DNA from: Modestobacter sp. Leaf380
GTDB lineage: Bacteria; Actinomycetota; Actinomycetes; Mycobacteriales; Geodermatophilaceae
Assembly (NCBI RefSeq): GCF_001424485.1
Contig: NZ_LMQC01000012.1
Span: forward strand, 767,012-831,011
DNA length: 64,000 nucleotides
Reading direction: 5' to 3'
The position numbers and the translations under genes were made by a program. Below the pieces are notes generated by a model. The model saw nothing but the letters and a program-made list of their open reading frames with translations, was not told where the DNA came from and ran no database searches. Position 1 is the first letter of the stretch; the number at the start of each line of letters is the position of its first letter. Of this stretch, positions 35,606-44,166 are shown piece by piece.

Positions 35606-36726
35606 GCGCGCGCGCCCAGGAGCTCTAGGAGGGGGAGGTGCCTCCTGCGCCAGGACAGTTCCTCGACGCAGGCGCGGCGTGCTGTCTCCGGTTGTCGTTC
35701 GCGCGCGACCGCACGTAGTGCGGCCGCTGCGTGGTCCCCACCGGGCTCGACCCAGAGGATCTGGGGACTGTCGACGTCCATGCCCGGCAGGCGCGTGGCG
35801 ACGACCGGGGTCCCCGAGGCCAGGTACTCGTACAACTTCAGCGGCGACATCGCTTCCGTCAGTGGCGTCCGGTGGTGCGCCAGCAGGCAGACGTCACTGT
35901 CCTGTGCGAGCCGGACGATCTCCTGCCGCGTCCGCGAACCCAGGAGCGTGACGCCCTCTGCCGCTTCGAGGCGCCCTTTCACGGCGACGTCGACGACCGG
36001 GCCGGCCACCCGGACGTCAAACCCCGCCTGTGCGACTGCCTCGAAAGCGCTCAGGTCGAGTCGAGAGTCCACCGTCCCGGCGTAGAGCGCGGTGGGTCGG
36101 GGACGCCCTGTCCGCGTTTCTGGTCTAGGCGACCACAGGACGGGATCCACACCGTTCGGGATGACCAGGCCAGGGCCCCTGGGGTCGATCCGATCCAGGA
36201 GGACCTGGGAGACCGCGACCACCGTCATGCCACTGCGGGCGATGCGTTGGTACGCCCGCAGAGTCAGGTCCCGGTAGGGGGCGTGGTCGGGGATCGCAGA
36301 CTCGTCGTCTTGCGCGTAGAAGACACGTTGGCCTCCCCAGCCGTTCCCCAGGTAGGCAGCGTGCCAGAGGTTGAAGGTCACGAGCGCGGGCTCCTGGAGC
36401 CCGTGTGCCCGCGCCGCGAGACGAGTCTGGAGGTCGTAGGCCCGGTACCGGCGCCGCAGACCGTCGTCGGAGACCGGCGGGGTCGTCAGGAGACTCAACG
36501 GTCGTACGCCCCGCAGCCCGGGTCCGCGAGGAGCTGGACGGTCTCCCTTGAGCCTGCGGTACACCTGCGACTTGACACCTCGGGGGTGATCAGCCACCAG
36601 AACGGTCCTCACCTCCGGGGAGGCACGCAAGGTGACCAACGTCTGATCGGCTGTGGAGTAGAAGCCGCGGCGTACGGCGTCGGTCCAGGTGTCGGAGACC
36701 AGCGCGACGACGACGTCGACCGTCAT
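35602..36726 (-). CDS. Glycosyltransferase, GT4-like
   Basis: 374 residues from ATG 36726, which overlaps the upstream stop (ATGA). It has VFYAQDDESAIPDHAPY in the first domain, ALYAGTVDSRLDLSAFEAVA at the start of the second and LTEAMSPLKLYEYLASGTPV at the donor site with the family Glu. It resembles the neighbouring gene at 34478 in its C-terminal half, so the two may be an old duplication. Donor and acceptor unknown. Confidence 0.82.
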   Translation of the reverse strand: MTVDVVVALVSDTWTDAVRRGFYSTADQTLVTLRASPEVRTVLVADHPRGVKSQVYRRLKGDRPAPRGPGLRGVRPLSLLTTPPVSDDGLRRRYRAYDLQTRLAARAHGLQEPALVTFNLWHAAYLGNGWGGQRVFYAQDDESAIPDHAPYRDLTLRAYQRIARSGMTVVAVSQVLLDRIDPRGPGLVIPNGVDPVLWSPRPETRTGRPRPTALYAGTVDSRLDLSAFEAVAQAGFDVRVAGPVVDVAVKGRLEAAEGVTLLGSRTRQEIVRLAQDSDVCLLAHHRTPLTEAMSPLKLYEYLASGTPVVATRLPGMDVDSPQILWVEPGGDHAAAALRAVARERQPETARRACVEELSWRRRHLPLLELLGARA

Positions 36727-37841
36727 CGGGGGTCCTCCTGCACAGCGCGGCCGGCGCAGTCCTCGAAGACCGTCGTGTACTGGGCGGCCACAGCCGACCA
36801 GTCCCGGCCGCCGAGGTCGGGCCGGATCCCGGCGTCGCGAGAGCCGGCCGCCGCCAGGGCCTGGGCCAGGTGGTCGGCCTCCAGCGGGTGGTGGAACCCG
36901 TGCACCCATTCTGGCCCGACCTCGCGGCGGAGCGCCGCAGTGACGTCGTTCTCGGGCACCAGCACGGGGCGGGCCAGGGACAAGGCTGCGAACACCACCC
37001 CCGAGTTGTGGATCTCTTTGTACGGGAGGACGACGAGCGCGACGGAAGCGACCAGTTCCGCCAGCTCTTCATCGGGCAGGAAACCGAGGTGGAGCTCCAA
37101 CCGGGGGTCCGAGGCTGCCGCTCGCTCGACCAACGTCCTCATGGCTTCGTCCGCGGGCTCCCCTGCGATGACCAGGCGCTCCTCGGGGTCACTGACGTCC
37201 GCGAAGGCACTCACCAGAGCGTCGATCCCCTTGTAGGGACGCAAGAAACCGAAGAACATCAAGCCCCGCCCAGCCGCGTGTGAGCCGTTGGACGGCCCAG
37301 CCATCTCGGCGCGGTAGTGACCGTGCGGGATGGTCACCATCGGGGTGTCCGCCCGGCCGTGTGTCGCCTCGTTGAGCCGGACGTGACAGGTGACGCTGCG
37401 ATCGAGGAGCGTCAGGACAGTGCGCTCCACCAGACCCCCTTCCTCGTGCGGGGCCACGTTGTGCAGCGTGCGAACGACCCCTGACCCACGGAACCGCACC
37501 CGACACAGCAAGGCGACGAGCAGTGCGGTCCGGACCCAGGCGCGGGTCTTCCTCCGGTGACGCACGAGGTTCTCGGGCCAGTGCACGTGGAGGACGTCCC
37601 AGTCGTCGAGCAGCGCGGCTCGGTAGGAGAAGGAAGAGACCACGACACGACGGGGATCGAGCTGACCGGCGACGTGGTCCATGTAGCTCGGATGGGCGCC
37701 ACCCAACCTCACTGACTGAAGCACCCGAACGGGTCCGTTCGAGCGTCCGACCAATAACCTCCTGCGCCGCGCCGCCCGTGACACACCCACTGTCACCACC
37801 CCGGCCGCGAGAGCCCAGCGGCCAGTCCGGGAGAACGTCAT
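36723..37841 (-). CDS. Glycosyltransferase, GT-B fold (GumK/AceA-like)
   Basis: 372 residues. DVLHVHWPENLVRHRRKTRA, VVRTLHNVAPHEE, LMFFGFLRPYKGIDALVSAF and VVLPYKEIHNSGVVFAALSL are typical of membrane-associated GT-B enzymes that act late in EPS repeat assembly. A hydrophobic N-terminal stretch (WALAAGVVTVGV) suggests membrane contact. The ATG at 37841 is preferred over a GTG two codons earlier because it overlaps the upstream stop (ATGA). Confidence 0.8.
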   Translation of the reverse strand: MTFSRTGRWALAAGVVTVGVSRAARRRRLLVGRSNGPVRVLQSVRLGGAHPSYMDHVAGQLDPRRVVVSSFSYRAALLDDWDVLHVHWPENLVRHRRKTRAWVRTALLVALLCRVRFRGSGVVRTLHNVAPHEEGGLVERTVLTLLDRSVTCHVRLNEATHGRADTPMVTIPHGHYRAEMAGPSNGSHAAGRGLMFFGFLRPYKGIDALVSAFADVSDPEERLVIAGEPADEAMRTLVERAAASDPRLELHLGFLPDEELAELVASVALVVLPYKEIHNSGVVFAALSLARPVLVPENDVTAALRREVGPEWVHGFHHPLEADHLAQALAAAGSRDAGIRPDLGGRDWSAVAAQYTTVFEDCAGRAVQEDPR

Positions 37842-38611
37842 CGCCACAGTTCGACCGGGAAGCTCGCGATCAGGGCCTCGTCGACAACCGGCGCGGCCTC
37901 GCCGCCCATCTCGATCGCCTCTTCGACCGAGGACGCGAAGGCGGGTGCAGTCCGACCGGTCCCCTCGTAGTAGTCCAAGTACTTGAAGGCGGGCTCCGCA
38001 CCAGGGAGCACCAGCCGCGCGGGGATCCCGAAGCTCTCAGCGACGACGATCCCGTGGAGGGAGGACCCAACCACCATGTCGCTGCTGGCAATACGACCCA
38101 GGACGTCCCAGACGGGGGCGCGGGGGTCAACGAAGTCCGGGTGCCTGCGGTGGGCGGGGACGTCATGCAGGTTGGGGACGACAGTGAGCCGGCGCCGCGC
38201 ACGGCCACGCGAGAGTGTCGTCCGCGACCACAGCCGGCCCACGAGGACGCCGGGATCCCCATACACCTCGGGCACCTGCACGCCCGAGCCCAGGAGGACG
38301 TCACGGGTCCTCGGCCCTCGCACGGCACGCACGTCAAGCCGATCGCAACCGACCGGATGGTCCAGGTTCTTGCCGTTGACGCCGGAGCCCCAGACAACGT
38401 CCCCCGGTTGGGCAAAATGGAGGACAGAGCCGATGGACAGCAAGCGCGCATCAGCGGCCGCCTCCCCGGCACCTGACCGACGGAGCATCTCCTGCACCAC
38501 GATCGGGCCCAGCAGGTCGCCGAAGTTGTCCACGGGCCTCGTGACGCTCTTCGGGAGGAACCGTGACCTCCGACGGCGCGGGTTCCAGTGGAAGAGCTCG
38601 ACGTCAGGCAT
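37838..38611 (-). CDS. Polysaccharide pyruvyl transferase family protein (GumL/ExoV-like)
   Basis: 257 residues, shorter than the pyruvyltransferase at 25062. The N-terminal VELFHWNPRRRR and VDNFGDLLGPIVV carry the N-F-G-D motif of GumL/ExoV ketal pyruvyltransferases. VVWGSGVNGK and MVVGSSLHGIVVAESFGIP follow. It adds pyruvate ketal from PEP to a terminal sugar. It is the first gene of the four-gene minus-strand operon ending at 34478. Confidence 0.85.
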   Translation of the reverse strand: MPDVELFHWNPRRRRSRFLPKSVTRPVDNFGDLLGPIVVQEMLRRSGAGEAAADARLLSIGSVLHFAQPGDVVWGSGVNGKNLDHPVGCDRLDVRAVRGPRTRDVLLGSGVQVPEVYGDPGVLVGRLWSRTTLSRGRARRRLTVVPNLHDVPAHRRHPDFVDPRAPVWDVLGRIASSDMVVGSSLHGIVVAESFGIPARLVLPGAEPAFKYLDYYEGTGRTAPAFASSVEEAIEMGGEAAPVVDEALIASFPVELWR

Positions 38612-38642
38612 GTCGCCGCTCCTCGCTCCCAGCGACGTCCGC

Positions 38643-38707
38643 GGAGCGACAGGCGCTCCCGGACACTGCCGATCGTGCGCCAGACGCGTGGTCCTCGACG
38701 GCGTCTG
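38643..38707 (-). terminator. Hairpins between the Alg13/14-like gene and the pyruvyltransferase operon
   Basis: CAGACGC/GCGTCTG (38681-38687 and 38701-38707) and GGAGCG/CGCTCC (38643-38648 and 38654-38659) are two short stems in the 102-base gap after the stop at 38714. They may end the upstream transcript. No U tract is present. Confidence 0.4.
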
Positions 38708-38713
38708 TGCCGC

Positions 38714-39661
38714 TCACGCCAGGCTGAACGGCGCCGCGTTCGCCCGGTTCCGCACCCGGGTGGCGGCAGCCGCGCGGAGCAGCTCGATGGTCACGCCCTC
38801 GACCTCGGAGGTCGCCGCCAGGCCCCGCTCGCTGAGCAAGCCGGCGATCTGCAGCTGGTGGTCGTCGACGTGCTCGTCGAACTCGGGGCGGCGCGGCACC
38901 AGCACCGGGAAGCGGCCGGCCTGCAGCGCGGCCAGGGCGCTGCCCGTGCCGGCGTGGGCGATGACGACCTGGCTGTCGGCCATGGCGGCGAAGAGCTCGG
39001 CGGCGGGCACCCGGGGCCGGGCGTCGATGCCCAGCCCGCTGACGTCGGTCGAACCGGTCTGCCAGAGCACCTCGACACCGGCCGGGATGACCTGCACCAG
39101 GCGCTCGACCAGCCGCCGGAAGCCGTAGGACTCCGAGGTGCCCAGGGACACGACGATGCGGCGGATCTCGGTGGTGTCGTCCGCGCGCTCCAGGGTCACG
39201 CCCTCGTAGCCGTCGAAGACCGAACCGCCGTAGGACCAGTGCCGGTCGGCCCAGGTCTCGTGCTGGGTGAACATGTGGATGCCGGGGAACCGGCGCAGCA
39301 GCTTGCCGGACACGGACGGACCGTGCACGCGGGTCGCGCTCTCCAGGTAGTAGCAGGGCACGCCGTGCGCGCGGGCGACGGGCATGACCGACAGCGCCAG
39401 GCTCGCGCCGGTGGACACCACGGCGGAGATGTCCCGGTCGCGGAACGTGGCGCGCGCCTTCCAGGCGTTGCTGGCGACGGCGCGCCAGTCGCGCGTGGGC
39501 GCCGGGTCCATCCACTGGACCTGCTCGCCGGCGAGCAAGGAACGCGTCTGGGCGGTCGGGACCGACATCCAGAGCCGGTCCTCACCGACGGGGAGGCGGG
39601 GGGCGAGGGTCACCAGCTGCATCAGGTGCCCACCGTCGTTGGCCACCAGCAGGGCAGTCAC
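38714..39661 (-). CDS. Fused Alg14/Alg13-like glycosyltransferase (second copy)
   Basis: 315 residues. It has the same layout as the gene at 4713-5702: ALLVANDGGHLMQLVTLAPR, SVPTAQTRSLLAGEQV, TGASLALSVMPVARAHGVPC, VVIAHAGTGSALAALQAG and PRRPEFDEHVDDHQ. The Alg14-like half recruits and the Alg13-like half binds the nucleotide sugar, here in one chain. GTG start with GAGGA eight bases upstream. The two copies mark the two EPS blocks, each probably making the second sugar transfer for its own polymer. Confidence 0.82.
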   Translation of the reverse strand: MTALLVANDGGHLMQLVTLAPRLPVGEDRLWMSVPTAQTRSLLAGEQVQWMDPAPTRDWRAVASNAWKARATFRDRDISAVVSTGASLALSVMPVARAHGVPCYYLESATRVHGPSVSGKLLRRFPGIHMFTQHETWADRHWSYGGSVFDGYEGVTLERADDTTEIRRIVVSLGTSESYGFRRLVERLVQVIPAGVEVLWQTGSTDVSGLGIDARPRVPAAELFAAMADSQVVIAHAGTGSALAALQAGRFPVLVPRRPEFDEHVDDHQLQIAGLLSERGLAATSEVEGVTIELLRAAAATRVRNRANAAPFSLA

Positions 39662-39965
39662 GGGTCAGGTCCTCGTTCCGTCGATGTCTTCGGCTGCGCA
39701 CTCCCCCGAGCCGCCGGAGGACCGCTCCAGCGACCGTGCGCACCGAGTAGACCCCGGATGCACCCCCCTGCGTCCAGCAGACACACCGGGTAATCAGTTC
39801 TTCACGATCCGGTACCACTGTGTACACACGACGGGTGGGTGTGAACCGTCCGTCTCACCTGCACCCATCACGAAGCGTCACAGCCAGGAGCGGTGACTCT
39901 CACCCTGCGGCGTGGGGGACATCACAGACTGCTTCTGCGCCGACACAGTCTGTGGGTGCGAGGGG
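39662..39965. other. 304-base intergenic region without a gene
   Basis: It carries the promoter of the Alg13/14-like gene. CTGATTACCC on the minus strand (about 39787-39796) resembles the GATTACC patch upstream of the first Alg13/14-like gene and may be a -10. No coding frame, RNA gene or strong hairpin was recognised. Confidence 0.3.
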
Positions 39966-40316
39966 TCAGGAGAGCTGCGCCCTGAGCTCCCGGGTGAACG
40001 CTGCCGCAGCCTGCCGACCGGGCACGCGTGCCCGCCCGACCACGCGGCCGAAGACCCGACGTCGCTGCTCCCGCTGCCCGTGCACCGACAACGTGACGCG
40101 CCGCGTCCCGGACCCGAGCTCGTGCCAGCTAACCCGCAGGACCAGGAGCAGGACACCCCCGGCGCCGACGACGTCGTAGCGCACGGACCCGGCGTTGGCC
40201 GACGACTCGACCACCCGCTCCGGCCCCGCGGACACGGCCAGGGCGGCCCGGGCGCCGGCGGCCCGCAGCGCCTGGGGTCCCGCCGAGCTGACGACGACGA
40301 AGCCCACGTCCTCCAC
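39966..40316 (-). CDS. Small hypothetical protein
   Basis: 116 residues from GTG 40316. It begins VEDVGFVVVSSAGPQALRAA and alternates short strands with basic segments (TRRVTLSVHGQREQRRRVFG), ending in a likely amphipathic helix (AAAAFTRELRAQL). There is no membrane helix and no recognised domain; codon bias supports it being real. It stands alone on its strand, divergent from the VanZ-like gene. Confidence 0.5.
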   Translation of the reverse strand: MEDVGFVVVSSAGPQALRAAGARAALAVSAGPERVVESSANAGSVRYDVVGAGGVLLLVLRVSWHELGSGTRRVTLSVHGQREQRRRVFGRVVGRARVPGRQAAAAFTRELRAQLS

Positions 40317-40458
40317 GCCCGACCACCGTCCTCGTCCACCTCGGGCAGACCCCGGTACACGCACCCTGGCACGTGCCGGGCCCCACCGGTACCGGACGGT
40401 CCGCCACCTCACCAGTCCGGGTCGCTGCGGATGGGCGGGAGGGGACGGCGGGTCGGGC

Positions 40459-40464
40459 TAGCCT
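40459..40464 (+). promoter_or_regulatory. -10 element TAGCCT of a probable leaderless transcript
   Basis: TAGCCT stands six bases before the GTG at 40471, which has no ribosome-binding site. It is identical to the hexamer before the regulator gene at 11790. Confidence 0.5.
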
Positions 40465-40470
40465 GATGCA

Positions 40471-40902
40471 GTGGGGCCACGGGCAGCGCGGTGGACGCTG
40501 GCCCTGCTCCTCGTCGGTGCTGGCGCCCTCACCCTGGGCCCCCTCCCGGTCTCCCTGCTGGACGCCACCTCCACCGTCGTCGGCGTCCTGACCGGACGCT
40601 CCACCATCACTGTCCGGGCGCCGACCGAGCAGGTCTTCAACGTGCTCCTCTTCCTCCCCCTGGCCGCCCTGGCCGTGCTGGCGTGGCCACGGTGGCGTCC
40701 TGTCGCGGTCTGGGTCGCCTGCGTCGCCGTGTCCGTGGGCATCGAGGCGACGCAGGCGCTGGTCCTGACCGACCGGGTGCCCTCGGTCCGCGACGTCCTG
40801 CTCAACAGCACGGGCGCGGCGATCGGCGTGGCTCTCGGCACTGCCAGGCGCGCCTCGGGGAAGGGCTCCCCGGACCGGCCCTCACCGCGCGACACCGCCT
40901 GA
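40471..40902 (+). CDS. VanZ-like membrane protein
   Basis: 143 residues with about four transmembrane helices. VFNVLLFLPLAALAVLAWPR, VGIEATQALVLTDRVPSVRD and VLLNSTGAAIGVAL contain the N-F-LFLP, E.xQ and D..N..GA.iG residues of the VanZ family, named for a teicoplanin-resistance protein but mostly of unknown function. The GTG start is apparently leaderless. Nothing in the neighbourhood points to glycopeptide resistance. Confidence 0.85.
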   Translation: MGPRAARWTLALLLVGAGALTLGPLPVSLLDATSTVVGVLTGRSTITVRAPTEQVFNVLLFLPLAALAVLAWPRWRPVAVWVACVAVSVGIEATQALVLTDRVPSVRDVLLNSTGAAIGVALGTARRASGKGSPDRPSPRDTA

Positions 40903-41136
40903 GGCTGCGCGACACGCCCGTCCGCGGCCCGTGCCACTGACACGGTCGGACCGGTGCGACCGCGGCCGGACCAGGCCTGCAGGGTGCTCGCGCCGAACGT
41001 CGAACCCCATCCCCACCAGCCGTCCCGGAGGCCCCACCCGGTGACCCGGCGGCACCTTACGGTCACCGGCAGTGCCAGTACCCGTCTCGCCGACCACCCG
41101 ACCGGGTGACCGACCGACCCCCTGGAGGACCTCCGC
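40903..41136. promoter_or_regulatory. Peptidase promoter region with 9-base inverted repeat
   Basis: CCGGTGACC (41038-41046) and GGTCACCGG (41061-41069) form a perfect inverted repeat with a 14-base spacer. TACGGT (41058-41063), a TANNNT -10 candidate, overlaps the right arm, so a repressor bound here would block polymerase. The peptidase start follows 73 bases downstream behind GGAGG. The regulator is unknown. Confidence 0.45.
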
Positions 41137-42870
41137 GTGAAGTCGATGAGAACTGCCGTCGCCTCGGCGGCGAGCGTCGGACTGCTGTCCGTCGGCGTGT
41201 TCGCCGCCCTCCCCGCCGCAGCCGCGCCCGCCCCGGCCCCCGTCGCACCCGCGATCGGGGACGCCGTCTACGACCACCTCGAGGCGCTGCAGTCGATCGC
41301 CGACGCCAACGGCGGCAACCGGGCCCTCGGCACCCCCGGCTACGAGGCCTCCGCGGCCTACATCGAGACGACGCTGCGCGCCGCCGGCTACGCCCCGGAG
41401 CGCCAGTACTTCGACGTCTCCGAGCAGGACGTCACCTCGACCCTCACCACCACCCCCGTCGTCTCCGCGGACGACCTCGGCACCGCGGTCGCAGGGAGCC
41501 CGGACACCCCGGTCGCCGGCCTCACCGGGTCCCTGGTCCAGCCGGTCGACGCCGGCCGGCTCGGCTGCGACGCCGCGGCCTACGAGGGCGTCGACCTGAC
41601 GGGGTCCATCGCCCTGGTCAGCCGCGGGTCCTGCCTGTTCTCCGTCAAGGTGCAGACCGCCGCTGCGGCCGGCGCTGCGGGCGTCGTCCTCTACAACAAC
41701 GTCCCCGGGGCGCTGTCGCCGACCGTCGAGGGCGCGACGGGCCTCGTGCCCACCACCGCCCTCACCCAGGCGCAGGGCACCGAGCTCGGCGCGGCCCTGG
41801 CCGAGGGGCCCGTCAGTGCGACGCTGGTGGTCCAGACCGTCACCACCACGGTCGAGACCTTCAACATCCTCGCCGAGACGTCGACCGGCCGTGACGACAA
41901 CGTGGTCATGCTCGGCGCCCACCTGGACTCCGTGCCCGAGGGCCCCGGCATCAACGACAACGGCAGCGGGTCCGCCGCCGTCCTGGAGACCGCCGTCCGC
42001 CTCGCGGACGACGCACTCAACAACCAGGTGCGCTTCGCCTGGTGGGGTGCCGAGGAGGTCGGCCTGGTCGGTTCCACCCACTACGTCGACGACCTCGTCG
42101 CGAACGACCCGACGACGCTGGACGAGATCGCCACCTACCTGAACTTCGACATGGTCGGCTCGCCGAACTACGTCATCTCCGTCTACGACGCCGACCAGTC
42201 GACGTTCCCGGCCCCGGTCACCGTGCCCGAGGGCTCGGAGGCCACCGAGGACGTCTTCACCGACTACTTCGACGGCATCGGGCAGGCCTGGGTCGACACC
42301 GAGTTCAGCGGCCGTTCGGACTACCAGGCCTTCATCGCCAACGGCGTCCCGGCCTCGGGCCTGTTCACCGGAGCCGACGACGTGAAGACCGAGGAGGAGG
42401 TCGCGCTCTTCGGCGGGACGGCCGGGATCATCCACGACCCGAACTACCACACCCCCGGTGACGACCTGAGCAACATCGACACCAAGGCCCTGGACATCAT
42501 GTCCCAGGCGATCCTGGCTGCCACGACCTCCCTGGCCGCGGACACGTCCGCCGTCAACGGGGTCCAGCCGCCCCGGACCGGTCTGGTCGTGGAGAACGTC
42601 CGCGCCAACACCCTGTGCCTGCTGGGCAAGGCGGTCGTGGTCGTCGGTGGCCGCAACGGCGACGACGTCGTCGTCGACCTGACCTACGGGACCCCCTACG
42701 GCCAGCGCGTCGACACCACCGTGCAGCCCGGCGAGCAGTCGGTCGCGTTCCTGAGCTCCAAGGCCAAGCGCGTCCCGGCCGGCACGGCCACCGTCACGGC
42801 CACCGCCACCGTCGACGGCGTCCCCGTGAGCCAGACCTACGAGGTGGCCTACCCCGGCAAGCGCTGCTGA
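41137..42870 (+). CDS. Secreted M28-family metallopeptidase with PA domain
   Basis: 577 residues. The Sec signal ends AALPAAAAP. A PA insert (about 125-215: VDLTGSIALVSRGSCLFSVK) sits inside the peptidase domain. Zinc ligands are visible: His262 and Asp264 in GAHLDSV, the Asp of INDNGSGSAAVLE, Glu306-Glu307 in WGAEEVG, the Asp in LNFDMVGSPNY and the last His in YHTPGDD. The C-terminal ~100 residues form a beta-sandwich with two Cys. Predicted extracellular aminopeptidase. GTG start behind GGAGG. Confidence 0.92.
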   Translation: MKSMRTAVASAASVGLLSVGVFAALPAAAAPAPAPVAPAIGDAVYDHLEALQSIADANGGNRALGTPGYEASAAYIETTLRAAGYAPERQYFDVSEQDVTSTLTTTPVVSADDLGTAVAGSPDTPVAGLTGSLVQPVDAGRLGCDAAAYEGVDLTGSIALVSRGSCLFSVKVQTAAAAGAAGVVLYNNVPGALSPTVEGATGLVPTTALTQAQGTELGAALAEGPVSATLVVQTVTTTVETFNILAETSTGRDDNVVMLGAHLDSVPEGPGINDNGSGSAAVLETAVRLADDALNNQVRFAWWGAEEVGLVGSTHYVDDLVANDPTTLDEIATYLNFDMVGSPNYVISVYDADQSTFPAPVTVPEGSEATEDVFTDYFDGIGQAWVDTEFSGRSDYQAFIANGVPASGLFTGADDVKTEEEVALFGGTAGIIHDPNYHTPGDDLSNIDTKALDIMSQAILAATTSLAADTSAVNGVQPPRTGLVVENVRANTLCLLGKAVVVVGGRNGDDVVVDLTYGTPYGQRVDTTVQPGEQSVAFLSSKAKRVPAGTATVTATATVDGVPVSQTYEVAYPGKRC

Positions 42871-42886
42871 GGCAGACCGACCCACG

Positions 42887-42923
42887 ACAGCGGGCCCTCC
42901 CCATCCCGGGGAGGGCCCGCTGT
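42887..42923 (+). terminator. Strong hairpin terminator after the peptidase gene
   Basis: A 16-base-pair perfect stem (ACAGCGGGCCCTCCCC at 42887-42902 and its complement at 42908-42923) with a 5-base loop, 16 bases after the stop. It also faces the end of the convergent formate dehydrogenase operon. Confidence 0.85.
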
Positions 42924-42957
42924 GTCGTTGCGGTGAGGTGGGCGCGGCCCACCGCGC

Positions 42958-44166
42958 TCAGCTCGCTGCCGCAGCCTCCGCGGCCGCTGCCTCGGCGCGT
43001 GCGGCCATCCGGGCCCGCTGCGGCACGACGACGTACTTCGGGTCCTTGGACGACGCCATGCCGGCGTCGAACACCCCGAACCGGGTCAGCGCCGAGCCCG
43101 CGGCCAGCAGCACACCGGAGGCGACCGCGCCCCAACGCCGGCCGCCCAGGACCGCCGCGCCGACCGCACCGGTCGCGGTGCAGGCCTTCGCCAGGCGCAG
43201 CAGCGTCCCGGCCCGGCCGATGTGGAAGGGCTCGGAGACGATGCCGTGGTCGTGCTCCACCTTGTGCATCGCCACCAGCTCGACCGCGGCACCGACCACG
43301 GCGGCCTTGCGGGCCGGGCCGGCCTGGTCGACCGGCGTGAAGACCATCGACAGGCCACCACCGGCGGCGAGCCCGGAGCCGGTGAACACGAACGGCAGCT
43401 GGTCGCCGGGCTCGTGCCAGGACGGCGTCGCGGTGTTGGCCAGCAGCACCGCGGTGTAGGCCGCCATCGGCCCCCCGAACGCCGCTCCCGCGACACCCAC
43501 CGTCCGGCGCAGCCCCACGGACCGCACCAGCCGCGGGACCCAGCCCGACGAGCCGCGCACCGCGGGGACCTGGCCCAGCAGGTGCAGGGCCGCCGTGGCA
43601 CCGGTGAACGCGCTGAACGGGGACAGGATGTAGGAGCCCACGCTCAGCGGCGACGTCGGCTTGAACACCCGCAGCATGTGCAGGAACCGCTCCGGCCGTC
43701 CCAGGTCGTGGATCAGGAAGCCGACCGAGGCGATCGCCCCGCCACCGGCGATGAGGTGCGCGGTCCGGGCGAGCGCCGGGCGGTCGGTGAACTCGGCCAT
43801 CGCGCCCAGCACCGAGGCCGAGCCGGCCGCACCACCCAGGAACAGGTAGAGCGGCACGTCCGGGGTCTTCCAGACGGCGGACTTCACGATCTGCCGGCCG
43901 TAGTAGGACTGGAAGTCCGCGTCGCCGACCGTCGGGTCGCCGTCGCGGGCACCACCGCGGCGGCCACCGCCCTTGCGCTTGCGCTTCTCCCGCTTCAGCG
44001 CGGAGGGGCCGTCGGCCTTGCGCCAGCCGCCGCCCGGCGTCGCCACCCCGGAGGTGCCCGGGCGGTGGTCCAGCGGTGCGTCGACGGCCTCGGCGGGCAC
44101 CCCGGTCTCCGACAGACCCGGGCTCTGCTCCTGGGTCACCTCCGGGCCGTGCTGCGGGCCGGTCAC
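42958..44166 (-). CDS. nrfD: NrfD/PsrC-like membrane subunit of formate dehydrogenase
   Basis: 402 residues. A ~90-residue cytosolic N-terminus with a Lys/Arg cluster (LKREKRKRKGGGRRGG) is followed by about eight transmembrane helices: LYLFLGGAAGSASVLGAMAE, IASVGFLIHDLGRPERFLHM (the NrfD HDLGRP motif), and others. It anchors the complex and passes electrons to quinone. GTG start overlapping the FdhB stop. Third gene of the fdh operon. Confidence 0.87.
   Translation of the reverse strand: MTGPQHGPEVTQEQSPGLSETGVPAEAVDAPLDHRPGTSGVATPGGGWRKADGPSALKREKRKRKGGGRRGGARDGDPTVGDADFQSYYGRQIVKSAVWKTPDVPLYLFLGGAAGSASVLGAMAEFTDRPALARTAHLIAGGGAIASVGFLIHDLGRPERFLHMLRVFKPTSPLSVGSYILSPFSAFTGATAALHLLGQVPAVRGSSGWVPRLVRSVGLRRTVGVAGAAFGGPMAAYTAVLLANTATPSWHEPGDQLPFVFTGSGLAAGGGLSMVFTPVDQAGPARKAAVVGAAVELVAMHKVEHDHGIVSEPFHIGRAGTLLRLAKACTATGAVGAAVLGGRRWGAVASGVLLAAGSALTRFGVFDAGMASSKDPKYVVVPQRARMAARAEAAAAEAAAAS

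Noticed and set aside
40471-40902. VanZ-like gene as an antibiotic-resistance determinant
   Set aside because: No vanHAX or other resistance genes are nearby; VanZ-like proteins are common in actinobacteria with other roles.
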